From: Sceloporus undulatus
Taxonomy: Eukaryota > Chordata > Lepidosauria > Squamata > Phrynosomatidae
Direction: 5' to 3'
Length of the DNA: 64,000 nt
Assembly: GCF_019175285.1 (NCBI RefSeq)
Contig: NC_056530.1
Coordinates: 5,240,795-5,304,794, forward strand
Position numbers and translations under genes: made by a program
Shown here: positions 21,540 to 31,715 of the stretch, in pieces
Position numbering within the stretch: position 1 is the first letter of the stretch
How the letters are laid out: every line of letters starts with the position of its first letter
The notes under the pieces: model-generated
Databases searched by the model: none
The model's input: the letters and a program-made list of their open reading frames with translations, nothing else
What the model was told of the DNA's origin: nothing

Positions 21540-22210
21540 GGGAAAATGGAGGAGAAGCAATAGGGAATTCCTGTGCTCGGGAGAAGGAGAAAGGCCAGCC
21601 GCCGGAGGAGTAGGAACAAAAGCTGGCCTTCTTGGGGAGAGAAGGGCCCCTCTTTCCCTTCGGAGGCCTGCGCTGGGCCCTGGCTGGGAGGCCGCTCTGC
21701 CGGTCTCTCGATCTGCTTCCCTCCGGGGCCCTGGCGGGTCTTTCCGGGGCTCCCCTTCCGCCTCCCCGCTTCTGCCAGCCCCTGTCCCGGCGGCTGGAAG
21801 CTCCGTCGGCGTCGCAGGGTCTCCGCGGGGCGAGGATGGCTCTGGATTGGGGTGAGGAGGCGCCCGATGGCCGCCCGTCCTTTCCCCGCTCCCTCCTTCT
21901 TCGCCTCTTTCTTCCTCCTCCTCCTCTTTGCTAGCTTTTTTTTAAGCGCCAAAAGACGTGCCGCGAAATTCGGATTTCCCGCGGAAAATCCCGCGCTCCC
22001 ATTGGCCCGCGCGACGTTCCACCGGCCACGCCCACCGGATTTGCAAATCGCGGAGGTTTGGGTCTTAAAGGGGAAGGTCGCCAGGCGCAACGTTCCAATG
22101 GTCCTCCGCCGCTCTCTTCCCCCCCCGCCCCTCGGGGTCCAAGGGCGGGGCTATGCAAATGAAGCCCCGCCTTTCCCGCACGGGGTTTAGAGCTGCTTAA
22201 AGAAGCGGTG
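21540..22210. promoter_or_regulatory. E2F2: CpG-rich promoter-like island of E2F2, possibly bidirectional
   Basis: Dense CpG and a cluster of cell-cycle motifs. E2F-type sites: GCGCCAAAA (21946-21954), TTTCCCGC (21975-21982) and TTTCCCGC (22172-22179). CCAAT boxes: ATTGG at 22001-22005 and CCAAT at 22095-22099. A GC box GGGCGGGG is at 22143-22150. Octamer-like ATTTGCAAAT is at 22039-22048 and ATGCAAAT at 22153-22160. No stable TATA box is seen. E2F2 is a known E2F-responsive gene, so E2F sites upstream of its first exon fit autoregulation. The motif cluster is symmetrical enough to drive transcription both ways. The start site cannot be placed by eye. Confidence 0.75.
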
Positions 22211-22267
22211 GCTTGTCCTGGCAGACCTAGAGAGCCAACCCTGGGGATGATGGGCCTTGTTTCTTTG

Positions 22268-22465
22268 TCGCCACTAAAACCTATTGGTTGACCTTGGGCG
22301 AGTCACACTCTCTCAGCCTCAGGATGGCAAAGGCACACCCAAAGAAACTTGAGCTGCATCCACACTGGAGAAATAATCCGGTTTGGCCCCGCTTTAACTC
22401 GTGTGGCTCAAGGCTATGGAATTCTGGTAGCTGGAGTTGGTTGTGGTGCCCAGAGTGGGGCGGAT
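22268..22465 (+). mobile_element. SINE tail fragment followed by half of the palindromic MITE
   Basis: GACCTTGGGCGAGTCACACT and 'CTCTCAGCCTCAGGATGGCA' (22291-22330) match the body of the tRNA-derived SINE. 'GGAGAAATAATCCGGTTTGG' through 'GGAATTCTGG' (about 22352-22430) is the left half of the MITE family. Confidence 0.6.
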
Positions 22466-22479
22466 CTAAAACATGTAAT

Positions 22480-23320
22480 TAATGTGTTTAATATTGATTC
22501 TGGATAAAAGTGCTCTTGGTGGATGAAATATCAGCTTGGAGAAGGAACAAGTGCCACTGCTTGAATGGATCTATAAGGTCCATTCCCTACATTTCTTCTT
22601 TATTTAGTCAAATCTTCTGTATGCCCCCTTTATAGCATTAGCTGTTCACTCACAAAAATTACAGCACTGCCTTCCACCGGTTGCAGCAATTGTTCAGTGA
22701 TGTTTGTGTGAGACCATAGTATTTCACACTGAAGAGGGGCTTTACACAGAGAACAGTAAGGGCTATATCGCACATGGTGTTTAATGCATTTTTGTATAGC
22801 CTATGCACTAAATACAAGCAGGATGGCTAAGGAATTCTGGGAACAGCATACCCAAGCCAGTTTTTGCATTCTGCATTATATACGGCAATACATTTAATAT
22901 TATGACTCCCCCCCGCCCCCCGAAAGGGCCTTTCATCCTCTCTTCTTGTGCTTGCATAGATCCTATCAGTATGCTTGATGGGAGATTATGTGAATGGGAG
23001 GTGGATATACATTCACATTTCAGCCTTGATGTGCATCTTGCATCAGCTAAAGTACTCAGCAGAAGCACTTCTGTGGTTTTCCATCTACCAGAGTTATTGC
23101 AGTGCTGCACACTTTCCAGCCTAGCTAAGTGGAGGTGTGTCTTTTCTCCCATTAATTTTAATTCATCTTTAGAATATGGAAGACTCATTTGTAAAGCAAT
23201 ACAATGCAATGAAGTTATAAAGAAGTTTGCAACAAAGAGAAATTTAAAGTACAGTAATGTGACCCTGTCCCCAAGAAATTACAGTACCCTACATTGAATC
23301 ATTCCAATGATCCACTTAAT
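22480..23320. other. Intergenic sequence, nothing recognised
   Basis: AT-rich, apparently single-copy DNA upstream of the E2F2 island. Short open frames occur on both strands but none shows domain similarity or codon structure that I can support. Confidence 0.5.
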
Positions 23321-23322
23321 CC

Positions 23323-23470
23323 AGCCTTCCCCAGCTTGGTAAGCCTCAAAATTTTGAAGCTATATTTTCCATTCTCCCAACTACCGAGCCAGTATGGCTG
23401 GTAGTTATGGATGATGGGAACTGTAGTCCAAGAAACTGAAAGGCGCCAAGTTGGGAAAAGCTGGCATAAG
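23323..23470. mobile_element. Decayed foldback MITE ('CCAGCCTTCCCCA' family)
   Basis: 'CAGCCTTCCCCAGCTTGG' at the left is inverse to 'CCAAGTTGGGAAAAGCTGG' at the right. The inner arms around 'CCAGTATGGCTGG' and 'GGGAACTGTAGTCCAAGAA' also pair partly. This is a common nonautonomous element type in amniotes. Confidence 0.6.
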
Positions 23471-23632
23471 CCATGGTATTATGTCACATAAGAATCAACT
23501 CAGTTATTTACATGAAGGTACATATGATCATATGTTGCAACCTATGTGCAACTGGCAATTTTGAGACAATCTCCATACAGAAATCACTTAATCTGAAAAG
23601 CAACTCTAAGATAAATGTTTGAGACAAAGGCC

Positions 23633-23935
23633 CTTATCACACGTGGGGGGTTTGCAGCTCAGATCCGCAGTCACTCCTGTTCTAGCAATGCAAAATGTGA
23701 TGTTTTTTCACACCAGATCCGGAGTCACTCCTCTCTAGCAATACGAATTCACGTTAAAACGTGATGTTTTATCACACCTGGTTGCCTTTCCGTTGCCCTT
23801 TTGAATCAAGGGAGAAGCGGAATCAGTTTGATTCCAGACAAGTCACGTGATGCGGATTCAAGCAAAGCGTGGTGAGTGCACATTGTATTATCACACCGGA
23901 ACATACTTTGAGGATTCAGCTATTCGAATTGGCAC
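23633..23935. mobile_element. hAT-like MITE with 'TTATCACAC' termini
   Basis: Starts 'CCTTATCACACGTG' and ends 'GTATTATCACACCGGA'. Internal blocks 'TTATCACACCTGG', 'AGATCCGCAGTCACTCC' and 'AGATCCGGAGTCACTCC' repeat. No coding capacity. Assignment to hAT is by the look of the termini only. Confidence 0.45.
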
Positions 23936-24147
23936 CCTTGCGCATGCTCAATGGGGCTCTGGATGCTGTCCTCCTTCCCTGCCCCCTCCTTAGCTGTCAT
24001 CCTTCATTGGGGTGGAGGAGCAGTCAGAGGATGATGGGATAGGTCGCAGGGGGTCACTGGGGCCAGGATCGGGATGAAGGAGCAGGCAGGGGATGATGGG
24101 ATGGGTAGCAGGGGGTCAGTGAGACCAAGATTGGGATAAACACCATA

Positions 24148-24290
24148 GTCTGCATCTGCACTGCAGAAACAATCCAGTTTGACACCATTTTAACTGCCAT
24201 GGCTCAATGGTATGAAATTCTGGGAACTGTAGTTTGTTGTGGCACCAGTGCTCTCTGACACAGGAGACTAAAGTCTCACAAAACAAGACA
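24148..24290. mobile_element. Palindromic MITE, left half with ZNF143-like motif
   Basis: CTGCAGAAACAATCCAGTTT, 'ATGGCTCAATGGTATG' and 'TTCTGGGAACTGTAGTTTG' (24217-24235) give the family. The second half is cut off after 'AAAGTCTCACAAAAC'. Confidence 0.75.
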
Positions 24291-24313
24291 GAAGTAAGAA
24301 GGAAGGATTATAC

Positions 24314-24397
24314 CTGGATACAGGTGATGTCCTTGTAGTTGACCTCAACCAGATCTTGGTCACCAGACGCTCCTCGAGAAGCCTGATCATGTGTCCA
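24314..24397 (-). other. Candidate 84-nt host exon (phase 0), gene unknown
   Basis: On the minus strand an 84-nt open segment (28 codons) is bounded by an AG acceptor (GTATGTCTAG) and a CAG|GTATAA donor. It has codons with a C/G-rich third position in its second half. The peptide includes 'GDQDLVEVNYKDITCIQ'. Length and phase are right for an internal exon, and no repeat family covers it. I do not recognise the protein. It lies about 2 kb upstream of the E2F2 island on the same strand, so it could be a 5' exon or belong to a neighbour. The plus strand is also open here, so the strand call is not secure and chance is possible. Confidence 0.3.
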
Positions 24398-25040
24398 CTA
24401 GACATACATGAAAATGTACAGAAATCTTTTTTAAGCACTAGCATGTAAACTTTCTGAACATATATCTCAGCATCTGCTATGCCATCTGCAAAGCACTGGA
24501 AGGTTACTTTATTGGACTACAACTCCGTAAATCCTCCAACCAGCATCACATACCCTCCAACTGTCCCTATTTTGCAGGGACAGTCCCAGTTCGTCCTGTG
24601 TCATCCCACTTCTTTAGTTGCTCTTAAAAGTTTTGCTCTTCACATCCCAGTTTTTCTCTTCATGTGCTACCCTCCCCTTCATCCTCAGTTTACCCCAATT
24701 CATTCAAACTGAGTTCAAAATGCAAAAAATTGTTTGCACTCAAATTAACCCAGTGAGTGGAGAGGAAAGATGGAAGCAGTGCCTTTTCTTTTCAGTATAC
24801 TTATGCTAAAGCAAACTGCTGCAGCCTCTCCTAATTTATGTGTTCTTCCTCATTCATAACTTTTGCCATCTTGGCCACATTCTGATGTTGCTTAGTCACA
24901 TGCATCCCAATTTTCATCTGTAAAATGTTGGAGGATATAACATGGCCACTAACTATACTGGCTGGGCTGTTTTGAGGTTGCAGTCTAAAAGCAGCTTTCC
25001 TGACATCCAAGTCTATCTCCTTCTATCTGTACTCTACTTA

Positions 25041-25375
25041 TATTAACTTTATCACACAGGGAAAATCAGGGATTTAAACAGTGATTATCCCATGAAAATT
25101 GTGCAATCGTGATTAAGATTTTCACACTATGTTGCGATTAAAGAGTCATTATCCCGGCAATTAATAGGCAATAAACAGCAATAAATCATTCATGGGGAAA
25201 TCTTGTGAATTATTTGTTGCTGTTTATTGCCTGGTTATTCCCTGGTTATTCCCAGGATAATGGCTCTTTAATTGTAATGTGTGTGAAAATCTTAATCACG
25301 ATTGCACAATTTTCATGGGATAATCACTGTTTAAACCCCTGATTTCCCCTCAGTTTTTCCCATTTGATAAAGTCC
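25041..25375. mobile_element. Near-perfect palindromic MITE
   Basis: 'GGGATTTAAACAGTGATTAT' is inverse to 'ATAATCACTGTTTAAACCCC'. 'GATTAAGATTTTCACAC' pairs with 'GTGTGAAAATCTTAATC', and 'AGTCATTATCCCGG' with 'CCCAGGATAATGGCT'. The arms are about 165 bp and meet near 25200. The TTTATCACA / TTTGATAAA ends suggest a hAT-like origin. Confidence 0.75.
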
Positions 25376-25844
25376 TATGTCTGTAAATAAAACCATGTTA
25401 CACAAGTACTAAAAGTTGCCAATTGTTTGTTATCTAAAAGGAAGCCAAAATTTGTCCTTGTGGTAACAGTTGCCTGTGACATACTAAGAGACCCAGAGAT
25501 AGAGAGAAGATTTTAAGACTAAGCCCCTGGGGTAAGAGTAATGTAAGAATATAATCATCCTTTTGACATACTATAAATCTGTAATGCTCAATAGGATGTG
25601 TGCCATGGGCAAGTCATAGTCCTCCTTCCATATATTCAGATATTGTGCCTTTTCCAGATGCTGCCTCACTGCGAGGTGGCAAGAAATTTAGAATTCCCAC
25701 TCCTGGAAAATTTTACAAGCATACTTCAGTTAACAAAGCCTCTGACAAAGAAGCTCTTTTTGACAAAGTCTTTTTTACAAAGGTCCAGCCCAGCTCCCCT
25801 TTTCTTGTCTTCTCTTTAAATGGACTTTTTTTGGTCATCTTTGA

Positions 25845-26066
25845 GCCCGTACAGACAGTCCAAAATAAAGCTGCTTCAGGTCACTTTGGAGGTATACTGT
25901 TTAAATGCTGCATGCGTCCTATGAGGCCAGAAGCCACACTAAAGCCACACTCCAGTCCTAATACAGGAGAGGCGGGATACAAATTATTATTATTATTATG
26001 TGTCATTTAAACAGCATATCTACAAAGTGAACTGAAGCAGCTTTATTTTGGCCTGTCTGTACATTC
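25845..26066. mobile_element. Foldback MITE ('CCAAAATAAAGCTGCTT' family)
   Basis: Ends GTACAGACAGTCCAAAATAA and 'TTATTTTGGCCTGTCTGTAC' are inverted copies of each other. The inner 'CACTTTGGAGGTATACTG' matches the copies nested in the LINE at 30900 and 31483. A short (ATT)n run sits at the hinge (about 25985-25999). Confidence 0.8.
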
Positions 26067-26069
26067 CCT

Positions 26070-27050
26070 TTGTTTTCTGTGGCATTGTTACTGGGGGGAT
26101 GGTGAAGGAAGGCTGCAGAAACACAGACTTTCAGTGATGGGTTGCAACAGTATGTCTGTATTAAATAATGCGATAGAGTTTGGCCTGAGAAAGAATAGGA
26201 TTCTCTTCTAGATGACATACTGTAGCTGTGTGTGCTTACGTACAACGTGTGGACAGCAAAACAGAAAATGAGAAAGCAGAGTACCGTGTCTCACCAGCTA
26301 ACCTGGCATGGTGGAAAAGCATAGATCTAGAATTTACACCACCAAAATGGAAAACAAAACTAAAGTGGATGTCGTTGGCGGGAGGGGGGGGGGGAGGAAT
26401 CATCCTGGGATGCATTTTGGAAGAAGTTTTCTAGTGGTCTCTAGAAGATTCAAAATGTTTTGGTTTATTTATGCAAGCCCTTATCTGACCACTTTGCTTC
26501 ATTTCACATGTGCATACCGTTAGTTCTGAATAAAATCTCTGCTGAAACTTGTGAACTGCTCATCATTTTTGTGGAGTAGGAACCCATCCCTATTCTTTTC
26601 ATTTTATCTCTCTCTTGGCTACCAATGTTTTTGTTAAAGAAGTTAAGACCAGAAACATAACTTCTTTGTGAGATGAGATATAACCGTATTTTAAAAAGAA
26701 GGCTTACTCCCCTGCACACTTTGCTCCTCCATGCTCAAAAGGGGGTTATGAAACTAGAAGTGAATTTTTGGCCACTTTGTATTCTCCCATAGAGCTTGTC
26801 TGTGTTTTGAGGGCTCCTGGAAAGGCATTTCTCTGTGATCCTACCATCCTTACAGTTACATCTGGTGGGAACATAGGAGAAGGCCTCAGTGGCTGTTTTC
26901 AGACTGTTAATTATACTATTATAATAATTAAATTTCTAACTTCTCTATGATGTGATTTTTTAAAAAAACTATATTTTTTTAACTTTTGTGAGCCCCCTTC
27001 AGTCCGGGAATGGGAAAAATGCTGAATGAGTCTGCTTATGAATCTGTCTG
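26070..27050. other. Intergenic sequence, nothing recognised
   Basis: AT-rich DNA with a G run near 26381. No convincing gene, RNA or repeat family is seen. Confidence 0.5.
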
Positions 27051-27054
27051 TCTA

Positions 27055-27300
27055 TTCTTTATTTATTTACTGAGTTACAACACTTCTATCCTGCCTTTAT
27101 CACAGGATCTCAGGTCAGCATACAGTATGAAGATTTTGAATCATTTCCAAATTAAAACCTAAATACTTTGAACAATATAAAAACATATTAAACACAACAA
27201 TTACACCATTTTAAAAGCAATAATTGTAACCACTTTTTAAAAACTACAATAATTAAAAAACATGCACTTGAAATACATTAGGAAGAAGAAAACATTTCGG
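27055..27300 (-). mobile_element. LINE/SINE 3' tail, antisense, decayed
   Basis: 'TTTATTTATTTACTGAG...CCTGCCTTTATC' is the reverse of an 'AAGGCAGGATAAATAAA' LINE-type tail. The following 200 bp of A/T-rich 3' UTR-like sequence agrees. The family is not resolved. Confidence 0.4.
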
Positions 27301-27629
27301 GGGCCCCCGCGCGACTATAAATAGTATCATTTGTCTTGTTGCCAACAAACCTCAAAGATAATTCCCTAAAATGTTTGTCCAAAACCCGCTGAATCCCCCC
27401 ACATCACAGGGAATATTCAGTCACAATTCCCAGAAAATTCCCATAATGCTAAAATGGCAGATGTTTTGCAAATAAACGTAAACATAATTGAATAAAAATA
27501 ATTGTAACTTATTTCAACTCTCAAAATCACCATTGAACCAAACAAAGAATCTTTCAGTCCTTTTAAGATATTTATTTTGACATGAAGGGGGTTCAGGAAG
27601 CTTTGTGCCAAATAGAAACGTGTTCGGCT

Positions 27630-28510
27630 GCAACCGCACTGCAGAAATAAATCCAGTTTGACACCCTTTTAATTGCCCTGGCTCAGTGCTAGGGAATCCT
27701 GGGAATTTGAGTTTTCTGAGACATTTAACCTTCTCTCTCAGCAAACTCTGGTGTGACAACAAGCTACAATTCCCAGGATTTCATAGCACTGGGCCATGGC
27801 AGTAAAAACGGAATGAAAGTGGATTGTCTCTGGAGTCTGGAGTGAAGATGCAGCCTGAGTTGGGTCCAAGACACACTGCAGAAATAATCCAGTTTGAGAC
27901 TGCTTTAACTGCCCTGGCTCAGTACTAGGTAACCCTGGGAAGTGTAGTTTTGTGAGACATTGAGCCTTCTTTATCAAAAAGAGCTCTGGTACCACAACAA
28001 ACTACAATTCCCAGGATTCCCTAGCACTGAGCCAGGAGAGTTAAAGCGGTCACAAACTGGATTATTTCTGCAGTGTTTTGGACCTTCGTTATTAAAAATA
28101 CTCAAGGTCCAATCCATACCGAAGAAATAATCCAGTTTGAGACCACTTTAGCTGCCCTGGCTCAGTGCTAGGGAACTCTGGGAACTGTAGTTTTGTGAGA
28201 AAGAGCTCTGGTGCCACAATGAACTACAATTCCCATGCATCTGAGGAAATACGTCCTACATTCCAACCTTCTGTCCAGGAGGAATTCCAAAATGCCCTCC
28301 ATTTACTAAGATGCATGCCTTGATAAGGTCCACGTTGCAGTTTGAGTTTGAGACTGCTTTCACTCCCTTGGCTCAATGCTATAGGATTGTGGGAACTGTA
28401 GTTTTATCCTTTTCTGACAGAGAGCTCTGCAGTGTGTTTTTGACCAAAGTGGTCTCAAACTGGATTATTTCTGCAGTGTGTTTTTGACAAAAGTGGTATC
28501 AAACTGAGTA
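27630..28510. mobile_element. Cluster of four palindromic MITEs with ZNF143-like motifs
   Basis: Successive copies at about 27630-27850, 27862-28085, 28110-28250 and 28335-28500. All carry 'AATAATCCAGTTTGAGAC', 'GCCCTGGCTCAG', 'GGGAACTGTAGTTTT' and/or ACTACAATTCCCAG (28001-28014; near-match GCTACAATTCCCAG at about 27763). The copy at 28223 reads ACTACAATTCCCATGCAT, close to the full ZNF143/THAP11 site. The cluster ends at the edge of a GC island. Confidence 0.8.
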
Positions 28511-28519
28511 CTACCTTTA

Positions 28520-28985
28520 TTTATCCTCCTCGACGCCTCAGCCTCGGCCAACGACCTCCTCCTTTCCCGCCCAGGCAAGGGGCGGCCTCTCGGGCGGCTG
28601 ACAGGGACGGTCCCTCCCAAAGGAGGAGGAGAAGGACTGGAGCCTGGCCCTGGCTGCTCTTCTGCCCCAGAGAGGCGCCTTCTTTCCCTTCAGAGGAGCC
28701 CCTCTCGGCCGTTGCCTCCAGCGCAGAGCCTCCTCCTTCCTCCTCCAATGGCTGGGCGGCCTGGGTTCCCGCTCACTCCCCCGCTGGAGAGGCTCCCCTC
28801 CATGGCCCACTCGGCCCCTCTGCCACCGCCGCCTCCTGCGGGGCTCTTGCGAGGAGGACCCAGCCGCCGCCAGCCCATTCCGGCCTATGGCGCACGGGGC
28901 CCTCTTCCAAGTAGGTGGCCCCCCTTTACGGAGCCTCGCGCCCCCCTTTACAGAGCCTTGCGCCCCCCCTGGGGGCGCGCCCCAC
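28520..28985. promoter_or_regulatory. GC-rich, CpG-bearing island; possible promoter
   Basis: About 460 bp rich in C, G and CpG, with a CCAAT box near 28745, GC-box-like 'GGGGCGG', and a tandem pair of 'CCCCTTTACGGAGCC'-like units at its right end followed by 'GGGGGCGCGCCCC'. No protein is recognisable. It could be the promoter of an unseen gene or a GC-rich repeat. CpG methylation or expression data would be needed to tell. Confidence 0.35.
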
Positions 28986-29107
28986 TATTTAAGAAACACT
29001 GCTTTATGCCTACATGGAATATGGCCATGAGGTGTATCCACTGGCTATGGTTGTGAGGATCTCTGTCTTTCCTACAGCTCTGCAACACCCCTCAGTTGAA
29101 CACCTAG

Positions 29108-29225
29108 GCTCCATACAGACTGGCCAAAATAAAGCTGCTTTGGGTCACTTTGGAGGTATGCTGTTTAAATGATGCATGCATCCTAAGAGTCCAGAAGCTG
29201 TACCAAAACTGTGCTCCAGTCCTTA
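29108..29225. mobile_element. Half of the 'CCAAAATAAAGCTGCTT' foldback MITE
   Basis: 'TACAGACTGGCCAAAATAAA' to 'GTGCTCCAGTCCTTAGGA' equals the left arm of the copies at 30900 and 31483. The right arm is absent. Confidence 0.75.
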
Positions 29226-29365
29226 GGAGTCCTCCAAGTCATTGATAAAGATGTTGAATAGCACTGGGCCCAGGACAGAGCTCTGTGGGACCCCACTGGC
29301 CACTTTTCTCCAGGATGAAAAGGAGCCATTGTTGAGCACCCTTTGGCTCTCTTAGACCAACCAAA
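29226..29365 (-). mobile_element. CR1 fragment, antisense
   Basis: AAGATGTTGAATAGCACTGG, 'CCCAGGACAGAGCTCTGTGG' and 'CCACTTTTCTCCAGGATG' match, in antisense, the reverse-transcriptase part of CR1. The piece is truncated at both ends. Confidence 0.65.
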
Positions 29366-29549
29366 AGGTAGACCAACCAAATAGACTATAAGTGCTTTTG
29401 AATTTCATAGGCTTCTTCATCAGACTGTCATCAGCCTGTGAGCTTCAAAAGCTTGCATTTTTTTTTTTTTTTGCACCTTTGGGTCAGTCTAATAAAGGTA
29501 TTACAGCAATGTTTTTTTTTTTTTAGCTTGCTATATTTTACTGGATACA

Positions 29550-29867
29550 TATCATCTGAAATGTGGTGCTGGAGGAGAGTTCTATGAATACTATGGACTG
29601 CCAAAAAGACAGAAAAACAAGGGTCAAAAAAAGCAGGTCTGAGCTCTCATGAGAAGCCAAGATGACCGAAGAGAGGTTATCATACTTTGCACACTCCATG
29701 TGATGACGACTCACTGGAAAAAGAAGATAATGCTTGGTAAAGTGGAACTCTGCACTAGAAGCGGACTAACTCAATAAAGAAAGCTGTGCCATGAGTTTGC
29801 AAGACCTGTTGGTGACTAGGACTCACAGAGGCCATTCGTTTTTTGGATCACCATAATTCAAAGCCAA
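29550..29867 (+). mobile_element. Bov-B/RTE-like LINE 3' end
   Basis: 'GATGACGACTCACTGGAAAA' and 'ATAATGCTTGG', then 'AATAAAGAAAGC' and 'GAGTTTGCAAGACCTG', resemble the 3' coding end of Bov-B (known form GACTCATTGGAAAAGACC...GATGCTGGG...ATGAGTTTGAG). Bov-B elements are common in squamates. The copy is 5'-truncated and its 3' end abuts the next LINE, which points the other way. Confidence 0.5.
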
Positions 29868-30899
29868 CTCTCTCTCTCTGGCTTTGCTTCATGAATGAAG
29901 ATTCAAGAAGGACTCATCCCGTGCTTTGTACAAGCGCATTGGTGACTAAAAAGGCCAATCCAGGATAAACAGGTCTGGTTGCAGAAAGCACAGCGGAAAG
30001 TCTCCTTGGGTGATGTTTCCGGGTTGCGGTTCTTTCTGCGTTGTCATTTCTCTTCAAGATTCGTTTGGCATGAGCTTTCAAAAAAGGCTGCAGCATCATG
30101 GATAGTGCGTCTCCATGCCTCCCGATGTGAGGCCAAGGCAGACCATTGTTGGTGATCAATTTGGCCAAGCCTGAGATGTTGTTTCAGGGAGTCCTTGTAT
30201 CTTTTCTTTGGGGTGCCCCTCTTACGCTGACCTGTGGTGAGTTCACCGTAAAATACTATTTTTGGGAGGCGATGGTCCTTCATCCTAGAAACATGTCCTG
30301 CCCAGCGCAGCTGCGTCCTCAGTAGCATGGCCTCAATGCTGGTGATCCCTGCTTGCTCAAGGACAGCAACATTTGTCACATAGTCAGTCCAGTGTATATT
30401 TAGAATTGTGTGTAAACAGTGCTGATGAAAGCGTTCAAGGAGTCGTAGGTGTTGGCGATAGGTGACCCATGTTTCAGACCCATAGAGGGGAATAGACAGT
30501 ACAATGGCTCTATATACACTGATTTTTGTGCTTCACCTCAAGGGTTTGTTACTCCAGACTCTTTTGTGAAGCCTTCCGAATGCACTATATGCCTTTTCCA
30601 GTATGTGATCGATCTCTTTATCAATCTTGGCGTCTGAGGAGATGATGCTTCCCAGGTAGGTGAACTGCTGGACAGACTTTAGCACAGATGTGCCTACAGT
30701 GATGTGGGGATGGTAGTGTTCTTCCTGTGGTGCCGGCTGGTAGAGAACCTCCGTTTTCTTCAGGCTGACTTCCAATCCAAAGAGCTCTGCAGCTGTTGCA
30801 AAACAAGATGTTAGGCGCTGCAGAGCTGCTTCTGAATGGGCAACGAGGGCAGCATCGTCAGCAAAAAGCAGCTCACAGACTAGATAGTTTAGAGTCTTA

Positions 30900-31132
30900 G
30901 GCCTATTACAGACTGCCAAAATAAAGCTGCTTTGGGTCTCTTTGGAGGTTTGCTGTTTAAATGATGCATGTATCCTAAGAATCCGGAAGCTGCACCAAAG
31001 CTGCACTCCAGTGCTTAGGAATGGAGTGTGGCTTTGGTGCGACCTCCGGAGTCTTAGGACCCATGCATCATTTAAATAGCATACCTCCAAAGAGACCTGA
31101 AGCAGCTTTATTTTGGCAGTCTGTAACAGGCC
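30900..31132. mobile_element. Harbinger-like foldback MITE in LINE, TTA duplication
   Basis: GGCCTATTACAGACTGCC at the left is inverse to GGCAGTCTGTAACAGGCC at the right. It is flanked by TTA at 30897-30899 and 31133-31135. Removing the element and one TTA restores the LINE frame ('RLRVRT' into 'KTLNYLVCEL'), which confirms the insertion. TTA/TAA duplications are typical of PIF/Harbinger. Confidence 0.85.
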
Positions 31133-31482
31133 TTAGTGCGGACCCTCAGGCGGCTTAAGTTAAACAGGCTACCATCAGTATGGTAGCGTATATAAATGCC
31201 ATCTTCTTCTTTGAGATCTGCCGTAGCCCTTTGGAGCATCATGCTGAAGAAGATTGTAAATAGAGTTGGAGCGAGAACACAACCTTGTTTCACACCATTA
31301 GTTATTAGAAAGGGCTCCGAGAGAGCATCGCCATATCTGACTTGACCTTGCTGGTCTTCATGTAGCCGGATGATCATTTTGAGGAATTTGGGGGGGGGGC
31401 ATCCTAGTCGTTCCAGGATCTGCCACAGACCTTTTCTACTCACAGTGTCAAAGGCTTTGGTGAGGTCGACAAATGTTATGAA

Positions 31483-31715
31483 GGCCTGTTACAGACTGCC
31501 CAAATAAAGCTGCTTCAGGTCTCTTTGGAGGTATGCTATTTAAATGATGCATGGGTCCTAAGAGTCCGGAGGTCGCGCCAAAGCCACACTCCATTCCTAA
31601 ACACTGGAGTGCAGCATTGGTGCAGCTTCCGGATTCTTAGGATGCATGCATCATTTAAACAGCATACCTCCAAAGAGACCCGAAGCAGCTTTATTTTGGC
31701 AGTCTGTAACAGGCC
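31483..31715. mobile_element. Second copy of the same MITE in the same LINE
   Basis: Same termini and length (233 bp) as the copy at 30900, also with the 'GGAGGTATGCTATTTAAATG' arm. It interrupts the reverse transcriptase after 'EQNKGLY'. Its target duplication is not clear (flanks TATGAA and ATAGAG). Confidence 0.8.

Noticed and set aside
21536-22090. A 184-codon minus-strand frame, Arg/Lys/Pro-rich, over the E2F2 island
   Set aside because: It is a by-product of GC-rich promoter sequence lacking stops. No domain, and overlapping frames on the plus strand are equally long.
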